64,000 nt of DNA from Verrucomicrobiales bacterium (GTDB taxonomy: Bacteria; Verrucomicrobiota; Verrucomicrobiia; Limisphaerales; J093), in the NCBI GenBank assembly GCA_024233215.1, contig JACKPW010000014.1, forward strand, positions 1-64,000. Direction: 5' to 3'. This document shows positions 16,379 through 25,898 of the stretch, piece after piece (the stretch's first letter is position 1; each line of letters opens with the position of its first letter). The notes below the pieces were generated by a model that was not told the origin of the DNA, searched no databases, and saw only the letters and a list, made by a program, of their open reading frames with translations. Position numbers and translations under genes: made by a program.

Positions 16379-19126
16379 TTACTCGATCCAGGCCGCGTCG
16401 TTCATGTAGGCCCGGGCGTAGGCGTAGGGCATGGCTCCGTCCTTTCCGCCATTCGCGGTGTTCCGGAACAGCAGCACCCCGCCGCCTGGTTGTGCCGGGT
16501 CCTCCCGGTAGCCGATGAGCAGCACGCTGTGGCCGTCCCGCACGGCGTCCGGCGGGCACATCTGCAACACACCGTCCACCCATTGCTGGCGCTTGGGCCA
16601 CCGCAAGCCGGCGCAGACCGGCCAACCGGCGCCAAGGGTCGCCTTGATCGCCGCCAGATGGGCTTCGGTCAAGCCGGTGTTCACGTCCCACTCCTTGATC
16701 CAGTGGAACTTGAGTTCCGCTGTCAGGCGTTCCTTCGCCTGCGCGACCGCTTCCGCCGACGGCGTGGCCGTGGGGTCAAACGTGGCGGCGTAGGGAAACG
16801 CCTCGGCGGGGCAGATGCCGTGGACGGTGAACCCCTTCCACAGGTCCGAGAAGAAGCCCCCGTCCTGGGAGTCCCCGCAGGAGTCGTTGGCGGCCCAGTT
16901 GAGGAACTCCACGCTCAGTCGCGTGCCCCGGCCCTCGCGTTTCGCCAGGGCGAATTCCAGCGCTCCCGCGACGGTGAATGTGGAGCACGTCGGCCGGTTG
17001 CCCTGCGTCCAACGGGGCAACCCCCACTGCTTGAACTGCCTCGTCAGATCCACCGGTGCCTCGAGTTTTCGAATGGCGGACTCCGCCGACCACTGCACCC
17101 GCGGTATCTTGCGAAGTTCGCGGAGAACGGGTAGAGCGGGGACGGCGGCCGGTTTCCCGATGCCGCCCAGCGCATCCGCCACCGACCGCAGAACGTGGAC
17201 CTTTTCGCCCGCGCGCGACGCCGTGGCAATCAACGCCTCAACCGCCGGGGCCGCGTCCGGGCCGATGGCGGCCAGTGCTTTCGCCGTCATCATGCGCACG
17301 CACAGGTCCGGGTCCTTCAGGGCGGCGATCAGGTCGGGCAGGACGCGCTTCGCGTTGCCCGGTTGGTCCCGCAGCGCAATCGCCGCGAGTCCACGCCGGA
17401 TGGAGTCGGAATCGGATGTCAGAATCCTGCCCAACTCTGCCACGTCGTTCGTCAGCACCTGCGGTTCCCCCAATTCCGCCGCTGCAGCCCAGGCTTTCGG
17501 CCCGACCTTCGCCAGCACGATGTCGTCGACCCCCAGGTTGTAGCCGGAGGAGGCCTCGCGCTTGCCGAGGCAGACGTAGGTCAGGGTGTGGCGTCCGCGC
17601 GTCAGGTGAACCCACCCGACCTGGTGGGCCAGGCCCACGTAGGTCTCCGGGGCGTAACCATCGAACTGTGTTTGCGGCCGCACATCCGCGCCCGGTTCAT
17701 GCTCCAGTTGCGGCCCTTCCGGCGGACGCCCATCCAGCAGGACGGTGTAGACGCCGTAGTCCGAGCCCTGGGCGACCTCGGTGTAGAGTTCGTAGTCGCC
17801 GTCGTCCGGTGCGTCGAAGGGGATCGTGAGCCGCGCACCCCCGGCCTCAGCCTGCAGCATCACGACGTCCTTGGACCAGAAGAGTTCGGGGCTGAGCACC
17901 ACGCGCCCGCCCTCGCCGTGGCATTCGCCCAGCGAGTCCTCGACTTCAATCTGGGTGGCGTTGCCCTGCGGGAGGCGGGCCGAGCCATAGGGCAGGGGCG
18001 GCTGGTCTTCGGCAATGCCGGCCTGATACCAGAAGGCGACACTGGACATCAGGTCGGTGCGCACGCCAAACGCGGATTTCACCGCGCCGGCTTCGTCAAA
18101 AGTCCAGCCGCGGTGTTCGATCTCGGCCTGAAGCGATTCCTTGAACGGGATCGGATCGGGCAGATGCCAGCGGTAGGCCGTCATTCGCGAACCCAAACCC
18201 GTGCCTTCGGCCACGGTCACCCCGTAAAGCGGCCCGTCGTTGACGTGCAATCCCCAGGCGTCGTTGAAGTAATCCTCGCTGCCGGTCCCCTTGATCGACG
18301 GTGGGTTGCCATCGACCGAGAACAGGTCATCGCCTTCGCCAAACCAACCCGCTTCCGCCTGGACCACGGACATGACGGTGCCGACGTAGTGTCCCCGGCC
18401 CCGGACGGTCAGGAATTCGTAGTGGGAACCGTCCGCCGGTGCCGGCAAGGCCTGCCGGTAACGGGCGTGGAAGTAGAGCGTGTCCGCCGGGAGGGACGGA
18501 ACCTGATCCCAGTCCACGTGGTAATAGAGCATGGTCACGCGCCGGCGGCCCTCGTTCGTCACCGTGATCCGGCAGGACCGGTGAAACGGCATCGGCCAGT
18601 AGCAATTGCGGGCGCGGCCGTCCGAGCTGTTTCGGACCATCAGCGATTCGACCTCGCCTTCCATGCCGTTGCCGACGGCGAAGAAGTCGCCAATCGGCGC
18701 GTCCACACTCGGTGTCGAACTGCCGTCGTAATAGACGCGCAACCGCAGCAACCGCGGCCAGCCGTATTCGTTGTCGGCGATGGTCATCCACAGGTGCTTG
18801 ACCACCCCGGGACCCTGCAGGTCCGCCAGGACGACCGTTTCGCCGGGGATCGGGCGGAAGCTGTCGTCGTTCGAATCCGGGTCGGGATTGTCGGACGACA
18901 CGCGATGCGCGGTGTAATCGCGGGGTTCAGTGAGCCGGTAGGGATCGAAGGCTCGCAGCGAGGGTGGTTGCGCGTTGGAGGTCAGGACTGCCCACGTCAG
19001 GACCAGGGCAGTCAGTGCCCTGCGGTTGGCGGGGAGTCCCGTGAGGGGACGGTGGGCGGGGGTGTCGGGTTGGCAGATGACCACCGTGGCGCTCAGGGAG
19101 CCGTGGCTTTTCGGGGCCGGAATCAT
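16379..19126 (-). CDS. Secreted DUF2961-HEAT-papain-like protease fusion protein
   Basis: A 915-residue predicted exported protein. The start chosen (MIPAPKSHGSL) precedes a late hydrophobic segment, RALTALVLTWAVLTSNA. Residues about 65-390 are a DUF2961 domain (VVLADLQGPGVVKHLWMTI, GTGSEDYFNDAWG). About 400-540 look like a carbohydrate-binding beta-sandwich (DDGDYELYTEVAQG, HTLTYVCLGK). Two or three HEAT-like repeats follow (LIAALKDPDLCVRMMTAKAL). The last 200 residues resemble a C1 papain-like domain with the nucleophile region GNRPTCSTFTVAGALEF, the histidine region DGHSVLLIGYRED and a downstream Asn in FRNTANGG. DUF2961 proteins are related to glycan-active enzymes. The fusion with a Cys protease is unusual, and activity is inferred from motifs only. 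Confidence 0.75.
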   Translation of the reverse strand: MIPAPKSHGSLSATVVICQPDTPAHRPLTGLPANRRALTALVLTWAVLTSNAQPPSLRAFDPYRLTEPRDYTAHRVSSDNPDPDSNDDSFRPIPGETVVLADLQGPGVVKHLWMTIADNEYGWPRLLRLRVYYDGSSTPSVDAPIGDFFAVGNGMEGEVESLMVRNSSDGRARNCYWPMPFHRSCRITVTNEGRRRVTMLYYHVDWDQVPSLPADTLYFHARYRQALPAPADGSHYEFLTVRGRGHYVGTVMSVVQAEAGWFGEGDDLFSVDGNPPSIKGTGSEDYFNDAWGLHVNDGPLYGVTVAEGTGLGSRMTAYRWHLPDPIPFKESLQAEIEHRGWTFDEAGAVKSAFGVRTDLMSSVAFWYQAGIAEDQPPLPYGSARLPQGNATQIEVEDSLGECHGEGGRVVLSPELFWSKDVVMLQAEAGGARLTIPFDAPDDGDYELYTEVAQGSDYGVYTVLLDGRPPEGPQLEHEPGADVRPQTQFDGYAPETYVGLAHQVGWVHLTRGRHTLTYVCLGKREASSGYNLGVDDIVLAKVGPKAWAAAAELGEPQVLTNDVAELGRILTSDSDSIRRGLAAIALRDQPGNAKRVLPDLIAALKDPDLCVRMMTAKALAAIGPDAAPAVEALIATASRAGEKVHVLRSVADALGGIGKPAAVPALPVLRELRKIPRVQWSAESAIRKLEAPVDLTRQFKQWGLPRWTQGNRPTCSTFTVAGALEFALAKREGRGTRLSVEFLNWAANDSCGDSQDGGFFSDLWKGFTVHGICPAEAFPYAATFDPTATPSAEAVAQAKERLTAELKFHWIKEWDVNTGLTEAHLAAIKATLGAGWPVCAGLRWPKRQQWVDGVLQMCPPDAVRDGHSVLLIGYREDPAQPGGGVLLFRNTANGGKDGAMPYAYARAYMNDAAWIE

Positions 19127-19260
19127 GGCGGCAGAGTAGAGAGTGGCAGCGTGAAGGCAAGGACCGCGTGGCGGGGTGGGTGGGGCCTCCATCTCCGCCA
19201 GGTCTTGCTTCATCTCACTCCAGGCTTTAGTCGGCTGCTCCGCGTCCTTACCATGGGGCC

Positions 19261-21339
19261 ATGCAACAGCCAGGAGTTGATCGGGATTCGGTTGAGTCGG
19301 TTGGGCGATTTTCGGCGGCTTGCTGCCGCGCCGTTCCGCCGGCTTTCAGGTGGGGAGGCCCCCGAGTCACCGGGTTCCTGCCCTCGCTGGTTGTCTTTGC
19401 CGGCGTGTTTTCCTGGGTGGTGAGTGCCGGCGAGGCTCCATTGGTCGGTTGGGAAACCCTGACCCGCCTTGACCGTTTGGCCGAGTACCGGCCCGCGTTG
19501 GAAGTGGGATCGGTTTCCAGCTACGACCGGTCGGGCGGCAATGACGACGGGTTTTCGGGACGCTACTCCTACGTGGCAAAGGAAGGGGATGGCCTGGTCA
19601 TCGCCGATCTCAAGGGTCCCGGCGTGATCTATCGGATTTGGACTCCAACCCCGACGGACGATTGGATGGAGTTCTTCTTCGATGGCGAAAGTCAGCCGCG
19701 GATCCGGGTGCGGTTTCGTGACCTTTTCCTGGGACGGACAGAGCCGTTTCTGAAGCCGCTGGTCGGCTATGGCGTGGGAGGGTTCTTCAGTTATGTGCCG
19801 CTGACCTACGCGAAGTCCTGCAAGGTGGTCCTTCGCGCCGAACGGGTCCAGTTCTACCAGATCAACTACGCCCGCTACGGGACCGATGCGGGCATCGAGA
19901 GCTACACGGCGACACCGGATGCCGGTACCGCGGCGCAAATGTTGGAGGCGCGGAGGATCCTAAGTTCCAACGGGCAGGACATCACCGGGTTCACGACACC
20001 GCCGGGGAGCGACGCGGAGATGATTCGCCGCCGGTTGACCTTGTCGCCTGGTGGTGGCGCAACCCTCTTCGAAACCAACCGGGGCGGGCGCATTGTCGGA
20101 GTGCGGCTTTCCCCCCCGTCGAAACTCGCCCGACACGCCCGGGACTTGACCTTGAGGATCAGCTTCGACGGAGCCGCGCCGTCGGTGCTGTGTCCGGTTG
20201 GCGACTTCTTCGGGTACGCCTGGGGCGAACCGGCCGCCCGCGCCCTGCTGGCGGGCGCAAACGACGAGGTTGCCTACTGCTACTGTCCGATGCCGTTTGA
20301 TCACTCGACGCGCGTGGAACTTCTGTCGGAGTCGAGTGATGCGACGCCTCTGACCCTCGAAGGCGAGGTCGTGTTCGCGCCCGTTCCCCGGCGGTCCAAC
20401 GAAGGTCGTTTTGGCGCGCTCTGGCGGCGGGAGAATCCGACCACCATCGGGAAGCCCTTCACCTTTGCCGATCTGCAGGGGCGCGGGCACCTGGTTGGGT
20501 TCGTCCTGCAATCGCAGGGGTTTGAGTCGGGCAGGACGTTGTTCTTTGAGGGGGATGATGTGACCACGCTCGACGGCCGGCTCGCCGTTCATGGCACGGG
20601 CTCGGAGGACTTCTTCAACGGGGGATGGTACGATGTGCCCGACCGGTGGGAAAAGCCGTTGAACTTCGCGCTGAGCGGTTGTCTCGGCTACTGGAAGCAC
20701 CTGGGGCGGACCGGCGGTTACCGGTTCCTGCTCGGGGACGCCTACAGCTTCGAGCAGAGCGTCGTGCAGACCATCGAACACGCCGGAACGGGAAACGAGA
20801 TTCCGACCGACTATGCCGGCGTGACCTACTTCTATGCCGATCGACCGGTGGCCGACCCGTTGCCACCGGCTGGAAAGCGGGCGGTGGTGGACCTGGATGA
20901 GGTGGCGTTTCCGGTTTGGTGGGAGATTCCAATTCGTGCGTTCCCGTTTCAGGACACCGTGTTGACTCGCAAGACCACGAAGGTCGGGAACGAGGATGTG
21001 CGTTACCTGTCGGTCCGCGGTGGCCCTCCGGATTGGGTTGGGCCGGCCTATCTGTATGTCACCTGCCATGTGCCGCGACCGGGACGATATGCCGTGGCCA
21101 TCGAGGCGTTGAAAGGGCCGGAAGGTGGCCGGGTGCAATTGTTCCAGGACGAGGTGCCCGTGGGGGATCCCGTGGATTTGTTTGCGGAGAGCCCGGCGAA
21201 GAGCGGCCGGTTGGAACTGGGCGTATTGGACTCCGATGGCGGCGACACGCCCGTCATGCTCAAGCTGGTGGGGAAGAACGATCAGTCGAAGGCGTTGGGG
21301 TTGGACGTGGTCCAGATCATCTGTCGGCGGGTGGAGTAG
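19261..21339 (+). CDS. Secreted DUF2961 family protein
   Basis: A 692-residue protein with an N-terminal hydrophobic export segment, FLPSLVVFAGVFSWVVSAGE (about 40-59), preceded by a long n-region, so the true start may be internal. The body matches DUF2961: YSYVAKEGDGLVIADLKGPG, GVGGFFSYVPLTYAKSCKVV, HGTGSEDFFNGGWYD and a GYRFLLGDAYSFEQSV strand. Both halves of the family's double jelly-roll are present, followed by a C-terminal beta domain. DUF2961 members include fructan- and arabinan-active glycosidases, so glycan cleavage is plausible but the substrate is unknown. It is divergent from the larger DUF2961-protease gene and ends 13 bases from a convergent ABC permease gene. Confidence 0.8.
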   Translation: MQQPGVDRDSVESVGRFSAACCRAVPPAFRWGGPRVTGFLPSLVVFAGVFSWVVSAGEAPLVGWETLTRLDRLAEYRPALEVGSVSSYDRSGGNDDGFSGRYSYVAKEGDGLVIADLKGPGVIYRIWTPTPTDDWMEFFFDGESQPRIRVRFRDLFLGRTEPFLKPLVGYGVGGFFSYVPLTYAKSCKVVLRAERVQFYQINYARYGTDAGIESYTATPDAGTAAQMLEARRILSSNGQDITGFTTPPGSDAEMIRRRLTLSPGGGATLFETNRGGRIVGVRLSPPSKLARHARDLTLRISFDGAAPSVLCPVGDFFGYAWGEPAARALLAGANDEVAYCYCPMPFDHSTRVELLSESSDATPLTLEGEVVFAPVPRRSNEGRFGALWRRENPTTIGKPFTFADLQGRGHLVGFVLQSQGFESGRTLFFEGDDVTTLDGRLAVHGTGSEDFFNGGWYDVPDRWEKPLNFALSGCLGYWKHLGRTGGYRFLLGDAYSFEQSVVQTIEHAGTGNEIPTDYAGVTYFYADRPVADPLPPAGKRAVVDLDEVAFPVWWEIPIRAFPFQDTVLTRKTTKVGNEDVRYLSVRGGPPDWVGPAYLYVTCHVPRPGRYAVAIEALKGPEGGRVQLFQDEVPVGDPVDLFAESPAKSGRLELGVLDSDGGDTPVMLKLVGKNDQSKALGLDVVQIICRRVE

Positions 21340-21352
21340 GGGGCCTTGGACG

Positions 21353-22171
21353 TCACGAACTCGCGCTGGTGTAGCGTTGGACCGAAACCCTCCAGACCAA
21401 CGCGGAGGCCGCGTAACAGGCGGCGGTCATGAGCAGCAGAAGCGCGATTTCCCAGGGCGACCCCAGCTTGTCCGCGAGGACCTTGGTGGGGACGTTCGCC
21501 ACGAGGAGCATGGGAAGCGCGTAGGTGAAGACCACTTTGAACACGCCGGGGCGGAAGGCGGCATCCGGCAGTCGGGCGAGGTTGAAGAGGTTGTAGTAAC
21601 CCCAAACGATGCCCTGGGCCCGGACGGTCCAGAAGCTGATGGTCGAGAGCAGGAACATCAGGGAGTAGTGGATCATCACGCCCGCACCGCACAGCAGCAG
21701 GAAGCCCGCGATTTGCAGGGCACCCGGCACGGTGCCCAATCGGTGCAGCGCGTAGACCATCACGGCGACCGCGGTGCCGGCGTTGATGAAGGCGCCCGGG
21801 TCCAGCTGTTTCAGCGAGATGATGAACCGAGTGTTCACCGGCAACAGCAGGAGGAAATCCAGCTTTCCGGTGCGGACGAGTTCCGACAGGTTGACGCAGT
21901 TGTTGAGGAACAGTGCGCTGAAGATCTGCTGGATGAAGTGGCTCGCGCCGACCAGCAGGATGACCTCGTACTTCGACCACGTGGCGATGCGTTCGGTGTG
22001 TTCGTAGATCACCGAGATGAAGATCAATTGCAGGGCGAACCAGAGTACCTCCACCACCAGCCAAAGCAGGAAGTTCACCTTGAAGTTCATCTCCCGCACA
22101 ATGGAGTTCCGGCAGAGCACGGCGTAGATCCCCGCCATCCGTGCCAGTGCGTGTGAATCCCTGTCCTTCAT
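21353..22171 (-). CDS. ABC-2 type permease (DUF990/COG3694-like)
   Basis: A 272-residue inner-membrane protein with about six hydrophobic segments, for example FLLWLVVEVLWFALQLIFIS and GFLLLCGAGVMIHYSLMFLL. The cytoplasmic loop LVRTGKLDFLLLLPVN is characteristic of the DUF990 permeases that work in pairs with a dedicated ATPase of the COG4586 type. I take the ATG giving MKDRDSHALARM. An upstream in-frame ATG would add 45 residues of non-hydrophobic sequence unlike the family. It lies 135 bases downstream of the second permease on the same strand. The matching ATPase is not adjacent but probably at 50440-51435. Substrate unknown. Confidence 0.85.
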   Translation of the reverse strand: MKDRDSHALARMAGIYAVLCRNSIVREMNFKVNFLLWLVVEVLWFALQLIFISVIYEHTERIATWSKYEVILLVGASHFIQQIFSALFLNNCVNLSELVRTGKLDFLLLLPVNTRFIISLKQLDPGAFINAGTAVAVMVYALHRLGTVPGALQIAGFLLLCGAGVMIHYSLMFLLSTISFWTVRAQGIVWGYYNLFNLARLPDAAFRPGVFKVVFTYALPMLLVANVPTKVLADKLGSPWEIALLLLMTAACYAASALVWRVSVQRYTSASS

Positions 22172-22250
22172 GGCCGGCAAAACCCTGAGGGTCGGGGGAG
22201 AATCTGGCCCGCCAAACACGCCAAACATGCGAAATACCCGACCGCTCCGG

Positions 22251-22280
22251 GAATCCGTGTCAATCCGTGCCAATCCGTGT
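22251..22280. repeat. Three tandem 10-bp repeats
   Basis: Three near-identical decamers, each containing AATCCGTG, follow one another in the 135-base gap between the two ABC permease genes. A second degenerate set (GCCAAACAC, GCCAAACAT) lies just before them. They are too short for a known element. They could be replication slippage or a binding site. Confidence 0.6.
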
Positions 22281-22306
22281 CTCTCATCGGCGGGTACATG
22301 CGTCAT

Positions 22307-23113
22307 TCATCCTCCCACGGCCTCGTAGTGCCGGACTCCCCGGTGCCAGACCCATCGGGCCAACCCATAGGCCGCCACCACCCAGAAGGCTTGAATCCCA
22401 AGTCCGCGCCACAAATCCGGTCCGGTGATGCGCCCGAGATAGACGCTGACCGGGAAGTAGAGTTGGTAGGGAAACGGCGTGAACGAGAGAATCCTGGTGA
22501 TCAGCGGCGGGAGGATGTCGATGGGGAACAAGTGGCCTCCTGCCAGGTATTCGAACGCGAACAGGATGAACACGAACGTGGAGATTTCCAGCAGCCAGAA
22601 CGCCAGCAACGCCATCGTGTAGGACAGCAGAAACTGCAGCAGGGCGGTCAGGACGACCGACACCGCGAACACCAGCCCGGTGAGGCCGTCGGGCGGCGCC
22701 AGGAAATGATCCCGCTGGACCAGGATGAACAGGAGCACCGGCCCGGCCGCCATCAGCGTGTAGATCAGTCGTCCCGCCCCAAACACGCACAACCGGTAGG
22801 TGAGGTAGTCGATGGGTTTGAGCAGGAACTGGCTGATCCGGCCGTCGCGGATGTCCGCGGCGATCTGCCAGTCGTCCTCCGTCACAGCGGTCAGGGTGTC
22901 GACGACCATCGTCAGGAGGTAATAGGAGGTCATCGCGGCGAGGGTGTAGCCGGCGACCTCGGATTGCCCGGGGTTGCTCGCGAAAACGGCGCGCCAGAGG
23001 TAGATGGTGGCCATCAGGGGCACCAGGGAGAACAGCGCCCGAAAGAGGAAGTTCACGCGGTAGACCAGCGTGTTCTGCAGGGCAATGTTGATGACGTATC
23101 CGTACTTCCGCAT
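22307..23113 (-). CDS. ABC-2 type permease (COG4587-like)
   Basis: A 268-residue inner-membrane protein with six predicted membrane segments, including LVFAVSVVLTALLQFLLSYT and FWLLEISTFVFILFAFEYLA. The segments DDWQIAADIRDGRISQFLLKPIDYL and FTPFPYQLYFPVSVYLGRI are typical of the first permease of the COG4587/COG3694 pair. It should form a heterodimeric channel with the permease encoded immediately downstream. The gene is divergent from the spermidine-synthase-like gene, with only 47 bases between start codons, so promoters overlap or are very close. The cognate ATPase gene is missing locally. Confidence 0.87.
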   Translation of the reverse strand: MRKYGYVINIALQNTLVYRVNFLFRALFSLVPLMATIYLWRAVFASNPGQSEVAGYTLAAMTSYYLLTMVVDTLTAVTEDDWQIAADIRDGRISQFLLKPIDYLTYRLCVFGAGRLIYTLMAAGPVLLFILVQRDHFLAPPDGLTGLVFAVSVVLTALLQFLLSYTMALLAFWLLEISTFVFILFAFEYLAGGHLFPIDILPPLITRILSFTPFPYQLYFPVSVYLGRITGPDLWRGLGIQAFWVVAAYGLARWVWHRGVRHYEAVGG

Positions 23114-23160
23114 GACGCAGACGGCTTCCCATGCGCGCGGGCGGACTGTAAAAGGTCCGC

Positions 23161-24741
23161 GTGAAAACGCAACCTGCGGTCAACCTGGCGGGTCCCGGAG
23201 TGGGGCTCCGCCGCTACCTTTACGGCACGGCAATGGTGACCGGGGGCTCGATCATGATCGTCGAGATCCTCGGGGCGAAGCTGCTGGCCCCGTATTTTGG
23301 GACCTCGACCTTCGTCTGGACCGCTCAGATCACCATGACCCTGCTGGCGCTGGCCGGGGGCTATGCGGCCGGGGGCTGGCTGGCGGACCGGACCCAGCGG
23401 CTGGGCTGGATCTACGGGGGAATCCTCCTCGCGGCGCTCTGGCTCACCCTGGTGACACTCCTCTGTGAACCCATCGCCTTTGCCTGTCTGGATTTGAATC
23501 TGGCGATCGGTTCCCTGGTGGCCTCCTTGATCCTGTTCCTCGTGCCGCTGGCGGCCCTGGCGATGGTGGGACCGTTCTTCGTCCGGGCGCTGACGAGTGA
23601 TGTCGCGGTGGTGGGGGGCAGCGTGGGGAGGTTGACGGCCCTGAGCACGCTGGGGAGCGTGGTGGGCACACTGTTGATCGGTTACCTCCTGATTCCGCTG
23701 ATGCCCAACACCACCACGCTGTTTGCGGTGGCGGGGTTGTTGATTGCCGTGGCGCTGGTCTACTTCCTGGTCTGGGAACGTCGCCGGTTGGCGCCGGCGG
23801 GTGGCGCGGCGGTGGTGGCCCTGGTCTGCGGCATTGCGGGGGTGCGGGCATCGACCCTGCGCGCCCCGGACAACTTCGTGGAGTTGCTCCGGCGCAACTC
23901 CAGCTTCGGTTTGATGCAGGTGGTGGATCATGAGGCCGGGGAATACCGCATGTATCTGAACGATCTGCTGGTGCAGAACACCTACAACCCGGTGACCGGC
24001 CAGAGCCAGGCCCTGTTCACCCACATGTTGCACGGTCTGGCCCGCAGCTACGCGCCCGCCTGCCAGGACGTCCTCTGCATCGGCATGGGGGTGGGAATCG
24101 TGCCGATGCAACTCGCCCATGAAGGCGCGAACGTCGACGTGGTGGAGATCAACCCGGCAGTGGTTCCGCTCGCGCAGCAGTATTTCGACTTCGATCCCGA
24201 GCGGGTCCACCTGTCGATTGGAGACGGACGCCATTTCACCATGACTACCACGAATCGCTATGACGCGGTGGTGCTGGATGCGTTTCTGGGTGAATCCCCT
24301 CCATCCCACCTCATGACGCGCGAGGCGTTTGCGGCGATCCGGCGCTGTCTGCGGCCCGACGGCGTCCTGGTGATGAACGCCTTTGGTGATTTCTCGAAGG
24401 GCGAGGATTTTCTCATCGGTTCGTTGCACAAGAGCCTGAAGGCGGTCTTCGCATCGGTGCGGCTGCACGCTTCCGAGATCGCCGGGACGGGCAATGTGTT
24501 CCTGGTGGCCTCGGACCGGGAGCCCCTGGCGCCGGTTCAACCGATGGACCTGTCCGGCGTCCCGGCCTTCCTGCAGGGCAAGGCCCGGGCGGCGTTTGCC
24601 GGTTCCCCCGCGTTGCGGCCGGAGGCGGGGCGGGTGCTGACCGACGACTACAACCCGGTGGAGTTCTACGATGCCCACAACCGCGAGAGCCTGCGCCGAA
24701 CCCTCGCGTCCTCAACCGATCCCCGCCGATCCTCGCGATGA
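23161..24741 (+). CDS. Membrane-fused spermidine synthase-like protein
   Basis: A 526-residue protein with a GTG start. Residues about 18-235 contain seven or so hydrophobic segments (SIMIVEILGAKLLAPYFG, LVASLILFLVPLAALAMVGP, NTTTLFAVAGLLIAVALVYF). The C-terminal half is a spermidine-synthase-type Rossmann domain with VLCIGMGVGIVPMQLA, DVVEINPAVVPLAQQYF and the catalytic-region YDAVVLDAFLGESPPSHL. Such fusions are widespread, but many probably do not make polyamines, so the acceptor and product remain unknown. The 3' end overlaps the phosphoesterase gene by ATGA, pointing to co-expression. Confidence 0.85.
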   Translation: MKTQPAVNLAGPGVGLRRYLYGTAMVTGGSIMIVEILGAKLLAPYFGTSTFVWTAQITMTLLALAGGYAAGGWLADRTQRLGWIYGGILLAALWLTLVTLLCEPIAFACLDLNLAIGSLVASLILFLVPLAALAMVGPFFVRALTSDVAVVGGSVGRLTALSTLGSVVGTLLIGYLLIPLMPNTTTLFAVAGLLIAVALVYFLVWERRRLAPAGGAAVVALVCGIAGVRASTLRAPDNFVELLRRNSSFGLMQVVDHEAGEYRMYLNDLLVQNTYNPVTGQSQALFTHMLHGLARSYAPACQDVLCIGMGVGIVPMQLAHEGANVDVVEINPAVVPLAQQYFDFDPERVHLSIGDGRHFTMTTTNRYDAVVLDAFLGESPPSHLMTREAFAAIRRCLRPDGVLVMNAFGDFSKGEDFLIGSLHKSLKAVFASVRLHASEIAGTGNVFLVASDREPLAPVQPMDLSGVPAFLQGKARAAFAGSPALRPEAGRVLTDDYNPVEFYDAHNRESLRRTLASSTDPRRSSR

Positions 24742-25712
24742 GCCGGACCCGGCGACTGGTGGTCCTGAGCGACATTCACCATGCCGGCCCCGGGGAGCAG
24801 GCCCGTCGGGGGCATGAGGGGAAGGTGGTGGCGAATCCGCTGCTGCGGGTCGCGCTGACGGCCTATCGTCGTTACCTGTGGTTGCACGATCCGCAGGGGC
24901 ACAACCACATGCTGGACCGGTTTCTGGCGGCGGCGCCCCCGGCGGACGTGGCAGTGGCCAATGGGGATTACTCCTGTGACACCGCGTTCATCGGCCTGGC
25001 GGACGACGCCTCCCTGGAAAGCGCCCGACTCTGCCTGGACCCGCTCCGCGAGCGGTATGGCGCCGCGTTGGAACTGACCTGGGGGGATCATGAACTGGGC
25101 AAGTTCAGCCTGCTCGGCGCGGCCGGAGGAATGCGGTTGGAAAGCTGGCGACGCGGACGGGAAGATCTCGGACTGCCATCGCTCTGGCGGCGGGAAGTGG
25201 GCCGGTATGTGCTGCTTGGGGTGGTTTCCTCGGTGGTGGCGCTGCCGGTGTACGGACCGGAGGCGCTGCCTGAGGAACTGCCGGAATGGGAGGCCTTGCG
25301 GGTGGAGCATCTGGCGCGGATACGGGAGGTCTTCGAGCAACTCCGGCCGGAGCAACGCGTGATTCTGTTTTGCCATGATCCGACTGCCCTGCCGTTTCTG
25401 CACGAGGAACCAGCGGTGGCGACCCGGTTCGGCCAGATCGAGACGACGGTCATCGGTCACCTCCATACGAAGCTGGTGTTCTGGCAAAGCCGGGTGCTGG
25501 CGGGATTCCCCCGAATCACTTTCATGGGCAACGCGGTGCGCCGGCTGAGTTCCGCGCTGAACCGGGCCCGGCGCTGGCGGCCTTTCAAGGTGCGGCTTTG
25601 CCCGTCGCTGACCGGTTGCCAACTGCTGAAGGACGGCGGATTCCTGACGGCGGAAATCGATCCCGAGGCCCGGTCGCCGGTGCAATGGCGGTTTCATGCG
25701 CTGCCGTGGTGA
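24738..25712 (+). CDS. Calcineurin-like metallophosphoesterase
   Basis: A 324-residue cytoplasmic protein with the five metal-binding blocks of the calcineurin-like phosphoesterase superfamily in order: SDIHH (about 11-15), NGDYSCD (about 75-81), GDHE (about 115-118), FCHDP (about 212-216) and GHLHT (about 237-241). The Asn that usually follows GD is replaced by a GDHE motif, as in several divergent subfamilies. The substrate could be a nucleotide, phosphoester or lipid intermediate. Translational coupling to the spermidine-synthase-like gene (4-base overlap) suggests a shared pathway. No signal peptide is seen. Confidence 0.85.
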   Translation: MSRTRRLVVLSDIHHAGPGEQARRGHEGKVVANPLLRVALTAYRRYLWLHDPQGHNHMLDRFLAAAPPADVAVANGDYSCDTAFIGLADDASLESARLCLDPLRERYGAALELTWGDHELGKFSLLGAAGGMRLESWRRGREDLGLPSLWRREVGRYVLLGVVSSVVALPVYGPEALPEELPEWEALRVEHLARIREVFEQLRPEQRVILFCHDPTALPFLHEEPAVATRFGQIETTVIGHLHTKLVFWQSRVLAGFPRITFMGNAVRRLSSALNRARRWRPFKVRLCPSLTGCQLLKDGGFLTAEIDPEARSPVQWRFHALPW

Positions 25713-25898
25713 GAGGGAAACGGGGCGGTGAAGACGACCCGGTCGATCGGATACTTCGCAGCGATTGCGCGTCGGCGTGAAGTGCCTCTGGTCACGAAGG
25801 CCGCACGTATACAGCAGTCTGGGCTGGCGGCCGCCATCCGGTGATCCTTGGACCACTTTCACTCGCCAGATGGAGGCGGGCGGCATATCCTCGCGCCT

